A DNA stretch of 64,000 nt from Ameyamaea chiangmaiensis (GTDB lineage: Bacteria > Pseudomonadota > Alphaproteobacteria > Acetobacterales > Acetobacteraceae), in NCBI RefSeq assembly GCF_025995235.1, contig NZ_BAPT01000057.1:124001-188000 (forward strand), in the 5' to 3' direction. Below, in pieces: positions 41,845-49,837 of this stretch (its first letter is position 1; every line of letters begins with the position of its first letter). A program made the translations under genes and the position numbers. The notes beneath the pieces were generated by a model. It ran no database searches and was not told the origin of the DNA. It worked only from the letters and a program-made list of their open reading frames with translations.

Positions 41845-43013
41845 GCGGCAAAGGGGCGCGCGGCCATGGCGCGCAAAAAGCGATCGCACGCGACGAGCTG
41901 CGATTCGGCAATCCATTCGTCCGGTCGATGGGCCTGGGCGATGTCACCGGGTCCGCACACGATACTGGCGATGCCCGCACTCTGGTAAATCCCGGCCTCG
42001 GTGCCATAGGACACGCGGCCTGACGTGTTCGCCCCGGTGACCTGCCGGACACGGTGGGCGAGCGGCGCGTCATCCGCCAGGCTGAGCGGGGGCAGTTCGG
42101 TCAGGACCTCGACACTGAAACCAGTCTGCGGGAAGCGGCTCTGCATCCAGGGCTCGATCGTCTCCCCCAAGAAGCGGCGGAAACGGTCGAGTTCGGCGTG
42201 GGCGTCGTCGCCGGGCACCGTGCGCCATTCCATCTCGAACGACGCCTGTTCGGGAATGATGTTCAGGATCGTCCCGCCCTGTGCCACGCCGGCCTGAATG
42301 GTCGTGTGCGGCGGGTCGAACCCTTCCACCCGACGCCCTGCGTGCGCCAGCCGCCGTGCCTCGGCGGAAATCCAGGCCAGTGCCTCGCCCATCGCATGCA
42401 GCGCGTTGACGCCGTCCCCGGGCGCGGAGGAATGGCCGGGCTGGCCCACGACGGACACACGAACCGCGAGCCGCCCCTTGTGGGCGATGACGGGTGTCAT
42501 CATCGTCGGCTCGCCCACGACGCACAGGGCCGGGCGCACGTCGCGGGCCTGCAGGTCCTCGGCCAGGACGCGGGCGCCGTCACAGGTTATTTCCTCGTCA
42601 AAGGTCAGCATCAGGTGGATGGGGTGCGGCGCGCGCAGCGCGATGAAGTCGGGTACTGCGGCCAGCATCGACGCCACGAACCCCTTCATGTCGGCGGCCC
42701 CGCGCGCATACAGGCGTCCGTGGTCCGCGTGCAACGTGAACGGATCGCGCGTCCAGGCCTGACCGTCGACCGGCACCGTATCGACGTGGCCGGCAAAGCC
42801 GATGCCGCCGTCGGTCTGGGGACCGATGATCGCGTGCAGGTTGACCTTGCCGTCCTGAGGACCGCGAGAGCGCGTGGCTGTCAGTCCATGGGCGCCTAGA
42901 TAGGCCTCGACCCAGACGATAAGCGGCAGGTCGGGAAGGCGGCTTGTCGTGTCGAACGCGACGAGCCGTGCCAGCATCTCGGTCGTGGTGAAAATCGTCC
43001 GGTCCGCACTCAT
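41841..43013 (-). CDS. argE: acetylornithine deacetylase
   Basis: ArgE hydrolyses N-acetylornithine to ornithine in arginine synthesis. It is an M20-family metallohydrolase: His76 and Asp78 in GHVDTVPVDG, Asp108 in ARGAADMKG, and Glu140-Glu141 in FDEEITCDG are the metal and catalytic residues. The ATG at 43013 gives 390 residues with a normal N-terminus; a longer start at 43049 is unlikely. It is followed by a one-step overlap into the AstE-type gene and preceded by a DEAD-box helicase gene 46 bases away. Confidence 0.9.
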   Translation of the reverse strand: MSADRTIFTTTEMLARLVAFDTTSRLPDLPLIVWVEAYLGAHGLTATRSRGPQDGKVNLHAIIGPQTDGGIGFAGHVDTVPVDGQAWTRDPFTLHADHGRLYARGAADMKGFVASMLAAVPDFIALRAPHPIHLMLTFDEEITCDGARVLAEDLQARDVRPALCVVGEPTMMTPVIAHKGRLAVRVSVVGQPGHSSAPGDGVNALHAMGEALAWISAEARRLAHAGRRVEGFDPPHTTIQAGVAQGGTILNIIPEQASFEMEWRTVPGDDAHAELDRFRRFLGETIEPWMQSRFPQTGFSVEVLTELPPLSLADDAPLAHRVRQVTGANTSGRVSYGTEAGIYQSAGIASIVCGPGDIAQAHRPDEWIAESQLVACDRFLRAMAARPFAA

Positions 43014-43059
43014 GGTCACCGAGAGTACAGCATCGGGCGGCGGCGGCAATCCCGTCCGG

Positions 43060-44226
43060 TCACCCCAGCGGGGCGTCCGCCGTCACGACACGTAGGCGCT
43101 GGCCCAAATGTTTTTCGATCGCCCGCAGCATCGCGCGTTCGTCCGCGCCGCAGAAGGTGATCGCCATGCCGCGTCGGCCCGCGCGGCCCGTGCGCCCGAT
43201 CCGGTGAATGTAGGCTTCGGGCGTTTCGGGCATGTCGACGTTCACCACCAGATCGATCTCGGCGATGTCGATGCCGCGCGCGGCGACGTCGGTTGCCACC
43301 AGACACGGTGTGGCGCCGCTGGCAAAGCTGCGCAGCGTGCGGGTCCGGCGTGTCTGCACCAGATCGCCGTGCAAAGGCTCGGCGCGCAGGCCGGCCTGCC
43401 GCAGTTGGCCGGCTAGCCGGTCGGCGCCCTGACGGGTGCGGGTGAAGAACAGGATACGGCGGAAACGGCCGTCTTGCGCGATGCGCGCGGCGCAGGACGG
43501 CTTGTCCGCGGGCTCGGCGAAGAGGATCCGCTGCCGGATCTGGCGCGGCGTCTCGCCCGCCGCGTCGAGCACGATGCGCTGCGGTCGATGAAGGCAGCGC
43601 GCGGCAAGTTCGGCCACCGCCGGCGGCATGGTCGCGGAAAACAGCAGCATCTGGCGGTGCGCGGGCAGGGCGGGCAGGATTTCCGCCATGGCGTCGAGAA
43701 AGCCTTCCTCCAGCATCCGGTCGGCCTCGTCGAGGACCATCGCCGCGACGGCGCCGAGATGCAGCGCCTTTTGCGCCAGAAGGTCCATCACGCGGCCGGG
43801 GGTGCCGATCACGACGTCGACGCCGTCTTCCATGGCCGCGACCTGGTGGTCGAGCGGTGTGCCGCCGATGGCCAGGCGCGCCCGGATACCGCCCTGCCGG
43901 CCGAAATCGCGAAACACGGCGGCGACCTGTCCCGCGAGTTCGCGCGTCGGCACCAGCACCAGCACACGCGGGGTCGCGGCCAGACGGGGCACCGGATTGT
44001 CCGTCAGTCGCTGGATCAGCGGCAGGGCGTACGCCGCCGTCTTGCCGCTGCCGGTCCGGGCGATGGCCTCGACATCCGCGCCGCCCAGCACGGCGGGGAT
44101 CGCGGCGGTCTGAATTGCGGTCGGGCGCGCATGGCCGGCCCGCCGCAGCGCCGCCAGCAGAGTGTCGGCCAGCCCGAGGGCGGCAAAATCGGGGCTGTCG
44201 GGGGTGGCGGGCGTCGGGTTGGACAA
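43060..44226 (-). CDS. DEAD-box ATP-dependent RNA helicase
   Basis: The protein unwinds RNA with ATP and probably helps ribosome assembly or RNA turnover. Motifs in order: Q motif region (ARPTAIQTAAIP), motif I ARTGSGKTAAYALPL, motif II VLDEADRMLEEGF, motif III FSATMPP, and motif VI HRIGRTGRAGRRG. At 388 residues it is a compact RhlE/RhlB-like core with almost no C-terminal extension. The likely start is the TTG at 44226, which places MSNPTPATPDSPDFAALGL before the core. Divergent from the ELM1-type gene. Confidence 0.9.
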   Translation of the reverse strand: MSNPTPATPDSPDFAALGLADTLLAALRRAGHARPTAIQTAAIPAVLGGADVEAIARTGSGKTAAYALPLIQRLTDNPVPRLAATPRVLVLVPTRELAGQVAAVFRDFGRQGGIRARLAIGGTPLDHQVAAMEDGVDVVIGTPGRVMDLLAQKALHLGAVAAMVLDEADRMLEEGFLDAMAEILPALPAHRQMLLFSATMPPAVAELAARCLHRPQRIVLDAAGETPRQIRQRILFAEPADKPSCAARIAQDGRFRRILFFTRTRQGADRLAGQLRQAGLRAEPLHGDLVQTRRTRTLRSFASGATPCLVATDVAARGIDIAEIDLVVNVDMPETPEAYIHRIGRTGRAGRRGMAITFCGADERAMLRAIEKHLGQRLRVVTADAPLG

Positions 44227-44344
44227 GAACGGTTCTCGGTGTGGGGAAGGGGTGCTAAGACCTGCGGTCCAGCGGGTTCAGGGGATAGGCCCTCCCGCCC
44301 GCGCGGGCAAGTATCCCGCGCGTGCATGGCATCACGGAGCGGAA

Positions 44345-45274
44345 ATGGCAGCGGATGTGGCGGTCGTGGTCGAAGACTTTGCCGGCATGCGCGCGCAGGG
44401 ATTCGGTCTGGTCGAGCGTGCGGACCTGACGGGGCAATTGTCCCCCGTGAAGGTCCGGCGCGGCTACGGCCTGTTGCCCGCGCGTCTGTGGCCCAGCCCG
44501 TTGCGCGCCGTCGCGCCCCTGGACGTGGCGGGGTGTCGGGCCATCGTGGCGGTGGGCGGCAAGAGCGCGGCGGTGGCCGCCGCCCTGCGTGCGCCGGACC
44601 GGCCCGTGATCCAGGTGCAGAACCCGCGCATGGCGCTGTCGAAATTCGATCTGGTGATCGCCAACCGCCATGACGAGATTTCCGGCCCGAACGTCGTCCT
44701 GACCCGGACGGCGCTGCATCAGGTGACGCCGGACGTCCTGGCCGAGGCCCGCGCGGTCTGGGCGCCGCGTCTGGCGCATCTTCCGCGCCCGCTGGTCGCC
44801 TGTCTGGTGGGCGGGACGAATGGCCGTTACACGCTCGACCCCACGGCGGCCGAGGTTCTGGCCCAGGGACTGCGCGAGGTGATGGAGTTTGATCGCGCCG
44901 GTCTGGTGGTCACGCCCTCTCGCCGTACTGATCCCGTGGTCCGGCAGCTTCTGGAAGAAAGGCTGTCACCGCGCGGGGCGTGGGTCTGGGATATGACCGG
45001 CGAGAACCCGTATCTGGGGCTGTTGGCCTGCGCGGATCGGATTCTGGTGACGATCGACTCGGTCTCGATGATATCGGAAGCGGTGGCGACGTGTGCGCCG
45101 GTTCATGTCATCCGTTTGCCGGGCACGTCACGCCGGATCGAGTTGTTCGTCCGCGAACTGACTCTCGCCGGGCGTGTCCGTCTCTTTGACGGTCGTGCGG
45201 AGGACTGGCCGGTCGAGCCGCTGGACGATACGCCACTGGCCGCGGCCGCGATGCGCCGCCTTCTGGGGGAGTGA
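44345..45274 (+). CDS. ELM1-type (mitochondrial fission ELM1 family) protein
   Basis: The 309-residue protein matches the ELM1/DUF1022 family by its layout: a Rossmann-like N-terminal part with IVAVGGKSAAVAAALRAPD and a glycosyltransferase-like C-terminal part with LVGGTNGRYTLD, LVVTPSRRTDP and ILVTIDSVSMISEAVATCAP. The bacterial role is unknown. The ATG at 44345 has GGAG six bases upstream. It is followed by a 629-residue protein after three bases, so the two are one operon. Confidence 0.85.
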   Translation: MAADVAVVVEDFAGMRAQGFGLVERADLTGQLSPVKVRRGYGLLPARLWPSPLRAVAPLDVAGCRAIVAVGGKSAAVAAALRAPDRPVIQVQNPRMALSKFDLVIANRHDEISGPNVVLTRTALHQVTPDVLAEARAVWAPRLAHLPRPLVACLVGGTNGRYTLDPTAAEVLAQGLREVMEFDRAGLVVTPSRRTDPVVRQLLEERLSPRGAWVWDMTGENPYLGLLACADRILVTIDSVSMISEAVATCAPVHVIRLPGTSRRIELFVRELTLAGRVRLFDGRAEDWPVEPLDDTPLAAAAMRRLLGE

Positions 45275-45277
45275 GGA

Positions 45278-47167
45278 ATGCTCGATATTCGCACCTATGA
45301 TGCCGCGCATGGCGGCAATGCCCTCTACAAGGCGCTGGCGCATCCGCTGGCGGCCGAGGGTCTTGCGGCCCTGGCCGGGCGTCTGTCGGCCAGCGGCCCG
45401 TTCGCGGTCTACGATCCCGAGGGTTTCGCCCGGATGCTGTTCGCCCTGCACCCCGAACTGGTGCCCGACGCGGGCGTCTTCGTGCATGACATCGATCGCG
45501 TGGGTGAGGTCATTGCCGGAGCCGCGCCCGCCCGTGCGCTGACGGAACTGCCGCAGGCCGATGCGGCCACCGTCCTGATCGCGTCCTTCGACGACGGGCG
45601 GATGCTGCCGCGGGTGCGACCGCTGCTGCCGAACGGCGCGGCGCTGGAGACGCTGACGGCGGCGCGCATTCCCGATGCGATGCTCAGCGTGCCGCGCGCC
45701 TATCTCGATCGGCTGAATTTCGCCACGAATTACGCCTTTTTCCGCGATGCGGACGGGCTCTCCACACGTCTGGTCACCGCCAATTACTGGGCGAACTACG
45801 ACGCTCCGGCGGTGCAGCTGTGGCTTCGGCTGTTCGATGAGGCAGGGGCCGTGCTGTGCACGTGGGAGCAGTCCGTGCCGACGGGACCAGCCGGAATCGT
45901 GATCGACAGCGCGCAGGTCAGGGCCCGCTTCGGGTTGGGCGCGTTCACCGGGCAGTTGTTCGTCCATGCCATCGGCGTACGTGGCCATGATGTCGTGAAA
46001 TACGCGCTCGAAACCTATGGGAATGACGGCAATCCCAGCCTGTCGGTGACGCACGATGCCAATGCGTGGCCGTCCGACCGCTATGCCAACCTGCCAGCGC
46101 CCGCGCCGGGCGAGCATGTGGTGCTGTGGCTGCAGAACAGCCACGCGCGGCCGATCGTGCCCGGTGACCTCGCGCTCAATCGCATGGGAACGGATGAACA
46201 GGTGCCTGTGCCGGTCGGGATCGGGCCCTATGCCACGCTTGCGCTCGATGTCGGCGCGCTGGTTCCCGACCTTGCGTGGCCCGCGCAGATCGAGGTGCGC
46301 ACCGGGCGCCATGTCGTGCGTCCCCGTTATGAGATCACGGCCGACCGCCGCACGCGCATCGCCCACCTGAACGTCGAACGGAACGACCTGCGGCCGGAAC
46401 CCGCGATCCGCGCGTTGCCGGAGGCGGCGTTCGGGCGGGGCTTTCTGCTGCCCTTTCCCATCCTCGATCCGAAGCGTTATCGCTCGATCGTGCTGCCCGC
46501 CCCGATGTCTGAGGCACTCGAGACCCTGCCAGTGCGGATCGACTGTTTCGATGCGGACGGCCGCCCGACCGCAAGCCGCTTTCTCGGCTGCCTGCCGCGC
46601 AATCACGCCGAGGCGCCGGACATGGCCGACTGGGTGGACGAGGCTGGACATGGCGAACTGGTCTACGATTTTCGCGATGGCGGTGACGCCGACGGCTGGC
46701 TGCACACGCTGGTGCGTTACCACGACCGGCACTCCGGTCATGCCGCCGAAAGCAGCTTTGGCGCACATATCTTCAACACGCTGATGACCTGGCGGTCCGA
46801 GCCGCAGTCCTACAGCGGGCCCGCGCCCGGGTTGACCACGCGTCTGTTTCTCAAGCTCGGCCGGCCCGACGCGGACAGTTTTGCGTGGCTGATCTATCCG
46901 GTGTCGCGCAACTGGCACGCGTTTTCGGACACGGGCCTGACGCTGCATGATGGATCGGGCGCCGAAATCGCGCAGGCGACCCTGAAGATTCCCGCATCGG
47001 GATCGCGCATGGTGCGCCCGGGCACCCTGTTCGGACACGCGGCGCTCGCACGCGCGGGCGAGGATGGTTATGTGCTGATCCGCGATCTGACCTGCCGCCT
47101 GTTCGGCTATCACGGCGTGATGGACGATGGCGGCCGCTTTTCGCTCGATCACATGTTCGGGTTCTGA
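45278..47167 (+). CDS. conserved-looking 629-residue protein of unknown function
   Basis: I do not recognise this protein. A GAGGA ribosome binding site sits on the upstream stop, and the codon use matches the chromosome. It has no signal peptide or transmembrane helix. The sequence looks mainly beta-rich with aromatic motifs: FATNYAFFRDADGLSTRLV near residue 149, a GHDVVKYALETYGNDG segment near 233, and a C-terminal VRYHDRHSGHAAESSFG block. Two similar LWLRLFDEAG and TRLFLKLGRPD beta segments may reflect repeated Ig-like modules. The tight pairing with an ELM1-type gene suggests a shared, possibly envelope or polysaccharide-related, role; that is a guess. Confidence 0.8.
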   Translation: MLDIRTYDAAHGGNALYKALAHPLAAEGLAALAGRLSASGPFAVYDPEGFARMLFALHPELVPDAGVFVHDIDRVGEVIAGAAPARALTELPQADAATVLIASFDDGRMLPRVRPLLPNGAALETLTAARIPDAMLSVPRAYLDRLNFATNYAFFRDADGLSTRLVTANYWANYDAPAVQLWLRLFDEAGAVLCTWEQSVPTGPAGIVIDSAQVRARFGLGAFTGQLFVHAIGVRGHDVVKYALETYGNDGNPSLSVTHDANAWPSDRYANLPAPAPGEHVVLWLQNSHARPIVPGDLALNRMGTDEQVPVPVGIGPYATLALDVGALVPDLAWPAQIEVRTGRHVVRPRYEITADRRTRIAHLNVERNDLRPEPAIRALPEAAFGRGFLLPFPILDPKRYRSIVLPAPMSEALETLPVRIDCFDADGRPTASRFLGCLPRNHAEAPDMADWVDEAGHGELVYDFRDGGDADGWLHTLVRYHDRHSGHAAESSFGAHIFNTLMTWRSEPQSYSGPAPGLTTRLFLKLGRPDADSFAWLIYPVSRNWHAFSDTGLTLHDGSGAEIAQATLKIPASGSRMVRPGTLFGHAALARAGEDGYVLIRDLTCRLFGYHGVMDDGGRFSLDHMFGF

Positions 47168-47247
47168 AAAAGCGACAGAAACGACGAAGCGGGGGGTGAA
47201 GGTGCTTGTCAGCCCCGTCCACCCTTGCTAGAAGGCGCGCATCGGAT

Positions 47248-47322
47248 GGGTGCGTAGCTCAGCGGTAGAGCATCGCCTTCACACGGCGGGGGTCACAGGT
47301 TCAATCCCTGTCGCACCCACCA
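47248..47322 (+). tRNA. tRNA-Val (anticodon CAC)
   Basis: The acceptor GGGTGCG/CGCACCC, the D arm GCTC-AGCGGTA-GAGC, the anticodon stem TCGCC/GGCGG with loop TTCACAC (anticodon CAC, U33 present) and the T arm CACAGGTTCAATCCCTGTC all form. CCA is encoded at 47320-47322. The prophage begins directly after it, so its 3' end is the likely attachment site. Confidence 0.95.
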
Positions 47323-47415
47323 TCCGACTCCCGGTTTTCTGCGATATTTTGGTTCCGTAGGCGCAGCCGTTGCGTTCTTTTCGGGCCATTCCGGTACGCT
47401 GAGGGCCGCCCCGAA

Positions 47416-47640
47416 TCACCAAAATCCGTGCCAAATCCGTGCCACTAAATGGGCGCGACTCGCGACGACATTCCCCTTGTACTCCACCCCCGACCCATGC
47501 GATTCTGCGCGGGTTGCGGCAGCCCGGATGGACGGGCGGTGTTCAGTAGCGTTGGGCGGCTGTGACCCCATGGCCGAGTAGGATGTCGATATCGGGCCCG
47601 GACGACGCACATACCCAACAGCCGGTATCAAGCCCGGCCC
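47416..47640 (-). pseudogene. tyrosine recombinase (integrase) C-terminal remnant
   Basis: On the minus strand one frame ends with GPDIDILLGHGVTAAQRY and a stop, resembling the LGH box and catalytic tyrosine end of phage integrases. The adjoining frame continues as TEHRPSIRAAATRAESHGSG to WHGFW, as if one frameshift split the gene. A possible Arg-His-Thr piece lies upstream near 47690, but the intervening sequence is full of stops. The position beside a tRNA supports an old integrase. The match is short and may be chance. Confidence 0.35.
47422..47443. repeat. 11-base perfect tandem repeat near the attachment site
   Basis: AAATCCGTGCC occurs twice in direct tandem, 100 bases after the tRNA. 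It could be a pair of integrase arm-type sites or belong to the decayed integrase end. Confidence 0.6.
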
Positions 47641-47792
47641 GCAGCACCCCTCCCTCGCGCGCTGCTATATTAGGGTGTGGCGCGTGAGGGAGGGATTCCC
47701 GTTGTGTATCAACGGTGAGCATCAACAGCGCTTGTGTATCGCGAAGCAGCGTTTTGTGAGAGACAAACGCCAACTTGTAAGGATTGCTTACA

Positions 47793-47827
47793 GGTTCAAC
47801 TGTCCGGAAATTCCGGATGGTTGAACC
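47793..47827. promoter_or_regulatory. 35-base near-perfect palindrome
   Basis: Two arms of 17 bases surround a single central A: GGTTCAAC, TG, TCCGGAA, A, TTCCGGA, TG, GTTGAACC. Only the TG/TG positions are G-U type. It is in the non-coding left end of the prophage. It may be an operator, a resolvase or recombination site, or a strong hairpin terminator without a T run. Confidence 0.65.
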
Positions 47828-48065
47828 GACTACGAATCAAAACAAAATGTGAACGGAAAGAGTGCGACTCGGGGCTAACCCCTTGTTTATGAGTCACAAA
47901 ACATTTATTCGGAGATTTGATACGCGAAGAGGCCGGATTGCAGTCCGACCCCTTCAGCCACCACGCGCTCGAACCGCCCGGTGGGATACCGCTGCGTAAC
48001 ACGCCGTGTTTAGCGGAGTGAAGCGGAATTGGTCAAGGGCGGCTCTTTTTCCTTGAAAGACCTCT

Positions 48066-48275
48066 ATGCCGACCTTCCCCGCTTCAACATCTGTTGCCAG
48101 CGCAGACTACAACCCGGCCACACGTGTTCTTACGATCCAATTCAGGGGAAGTGGCAAGCATTACAGCTATCACGGCGTTCCTCAGCCCGTTTACGATGGA
48201 CTGCTGAACGCCTCGTCGAAAGGACGATATTACGATGCCTTCATCAAGGGCCGCTATACCTTCAGTCGATATTGA
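48066..48275 (+). CDS. KTSC domain-containing protein
   Basis: The 69-residue product has the whole KTSC pattern: TSVASADYNPATRVLTIQFRG split over two beta strands, YSYHGVPQPVYDGLLNA and the SKGRYYDAFIKGRY end. KTSC domains are short and occur in phages and bacteria, sometimes fused to nucleases or ligases, and their role is not settled. It is on the opposite strand to the phage late genes and overlaps the end of the next gene by 14 bases, which fits a cargo gene expressed from the lysogen. Confidence 0.75.
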   Translation: MPTFPASTSVASADYNPATRVLTIQFRGSGKHYSYHGVPQPVYDGLLNASSKGRYYDAFIKGRYTFSRY

Positions 48276-48552
48276 CTGTCACGGTGGCGGGCCCTGACCG
48301 ATCGCAAGCAACAGCGCCGTTGATCGTTACGACGATACGATCTTCGGGGCTAACGGAGCGAAGCGTGGATACGCCTTCCCGGCTGGAAAGTTCGCCTTGG
48401 ATAGCGTGCGTGTAAAAGCCTTCAAGACCGATGCCGGATGACCCTTGCTTCTTGTCGATGGCCGCCTCATAGCCCCCACAATCGCAAGGCCCCGGTTCCA
48501 TTGCCGGACCATTGTGAACGGCACAATCGGACCAGTGCTTCATCGTGCTCAC
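48262..48552 (-). CDS. small phage protein with Cys-rich N-terminus, unknown function
   Basis: The 96-residue product starts near KHWSDCAVHNGPAMEPGPCD with cysteines in a CAVHN and CDCGG pattern that could bind a metal, followed by a charged, possibly beta-rich tail. The GTG at 48552 overlaps the upstream stop (GTGA), like the other gene junctions here; an ATG at 48543 is possible. It is the last gene of the late operon in this window. I recognise no assigned function. Confidence 0.7.
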   Translation of the reverse strand: MSTMKHWSDCAVHNGPAMEPGPCDCGGYEAAIDKKQGSSGIGLEGFYTHAIQGELSSREGVSTLRSVSPEDRIVVTINGAVACDRSGPATVTVNID

Positions 48553-49313
48553 CCCGCCAGATACTCCCTATTCGCCTCGACCAGCGCACCCCAGTCCCCG
48601 CCCATAAGCGTCATCCCCGACGCCGGGACCAACTGCCGCCATGCAACGCCGTGGCACTCCATGATCCGCGACCGGACCCAGCGCCACGTCGCCTGACGGA
48701 TCGTCCCCCACGTCAGCAGTGAGACCAGATCGGTATCCGCCGTCCCGGTGTAACCCCACGCGAGAAGACAGTGGCCGCCCCATGACCCCGGCGTCTGATC
48801 GCCCGGCGTCGTGGTGTCGAGCACGCCGTCGCCCTGATCCGCGATGGCCAGTTGCACGCCCAGATACGCAGCCCCCATCGACGCCATGATGTTGCGCATG
48901 CCGTTGAAGTCGTCGGGCTCGGCCGTCCCCCAGATCGGGAACAGGGTCTCGTTCTCCAGCGCGTAGCCATTGCGGCTGGCGTAGGTCAGCACGTCGGACT
49001 CGATGCCGCCCTGGTCGGTGCTCGGATCGGCGGGGGTGTAGCCGGTCGACCGCTCGTAGAACTGGATCGCGTCCGCAGTACGGACACCCACCTGAAAGCC
49101 GCCCAGCGCAGCCGTCGCGCGGATATGGTTGCCGAGCCCGGCCGACGTGCAGTCGCCGAGCGTGTCGTTCCCCAGCATCAGCGGGGCCGGGTCGATGTGG
49201 TCGCGCAGCAGCCGGGGCGGGGCCTGCCGGGCCATCATGCGCAGGGATGGCGCAAGGCGCGGCTGTCCTGGGCGGACCTGCGCGGGCAGGGCGCCGAGTT
49301 GGGGAAGTGTCAT
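48549..49313 (-). CDS. papain-like fold (C1/C39-type) putative cysteine peptidase
   Basis: The 254-residue protein has the layout of a papain-like peptidase: Cys55 in LGDCTSAG, His181 in GSWGGHCLLAWGY, and SLLTWGTIRQATWRW near 198, where papain-type enzymes have Asn-Ser-Trp-Gly. The asparagine position reads Leu/Thr, so activity is uncertain. There is no signal peptide. ATGA overlap with the next gene upstream couples it to the NlpC/P60-like protein. It may act on peptides or host walls, or be a structural virion protein. Confidence 0.65.
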   Translation of the reverse strand: MTLPQLGALPAQVRPGQPRLAPSLRMMARQAPPRLLRDHIDPAPLMLGNDTLGDCTSAGLGNHIRATAALGGFQVGVRTADAIQFYERSTGYTPADPSTDQGGIESDVLTYASRNGYALENETLFPIWGTAEPDDFNGMRNIMASMGAAYLGVQLAIADQGDGVLDTTTPGDQTPGSWGGHCLLAWGYTGTADTDLVSLLTWGTIRQATWRWVRSRIMECHGVAWRQLVPASGMTLMGGDWGALVEANREYLAG

Positions 49314-49837
49314 GGGTTCACCTTGGGTGCGCGGACAGTCACGGCTGGACGCTGTGCGCGGGCGAGACGCGCTGTTCCCGCCGGCGGCTCGGCAATGCGG
49401 CCTGCGCGGTAGAGATCATTGAGAAGCTGCTCGCCAGTGATGAGGCGTTTGCTCTGCTGAAAAACGCCAGCAGCCGCCAGAGCGTCCGCGACGTATTCGA
49501 AGCAGTAGACGTGCCCAGGCCGCTGCATGCGCTCGATGCGGAAGGCCCAGCCGAGCATGGCGAGTACGTCGTAATCGCTCCCGACCATGGACCGGCAGTA
49601 GGCGAGGGCGCGCGCGGCTTCGTCATCGGACAGGCGAACCTCCAGCGCGAGCCCCTGGCGCGGCGGCATGCCGAACGCCGGGTCGTTCTCGGCCACGGCC
49701 ACGATGTGCGGGAACGTCGCGCTGTAGATCAGGCCGCCCAGTTCAATCGTGGCGTGGCTGTAGTCGGACTCCAGCCGCCAGCAGATCAGGCGGCCGAAGG
49801 TGTCGCTCGGGTGATAGAGCCGAACGACCGCTGTCAT
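49310..49837 (-). CDS. permuted papain-fold protein (NlpC/P60 or YiiX-like)
   Basis: His28 lies in DYSHATIEL and Cys112 in GHVYCFEYVADAL, the reversed order (His before Cys) of the permuted papain fold in YiiX, LRAT and similar amidases. The 175-residue protein has no signal peptide. Such proteins cleave amide or ester bonds, for example in peptidoglycan or lipids. ATGA overlaps on both sides tie it to the upstream lipoprotein gene and the downstream papain-like gene. Confidence 0.65.
   Translation of the reverse strand: MTAVVRLYHPSDTFGRLICWRLESDYSHATIELGGLIYSATFPHIVAVAENDPAFGMPPRQGLALEVRLSDDEAARALAYCRSMVGSDYDVLAMLGWAFRIERMQRPGHVYCFEYVADALAAAGVFQQSKRLITGEQLLNDLYRAGRIAEPPAGTARLARAQRPAVTVRAPKVNP

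Larger units (their letters stand above)
47323..48065. other. prophage left end without an intact gene
   Basis: These 743 bases hold an 11-base tandem repeat, a decayed integrase C-terminus on the minus strand and a 35-base palindrome (each listed separately). The stretch 47650-47790 and 47828-48065 is more AT-rich and has no open frame of convincing quality. Confidence 0.6.

Noticed and set aside
45128..47152. 674-residue minus-strand open frame opposite the 629-residue protein
   Set aside because: Antisense shadow composition; the plus-strand frame has a ribosome binding site and a tight operon link to the ELM1-type gene.
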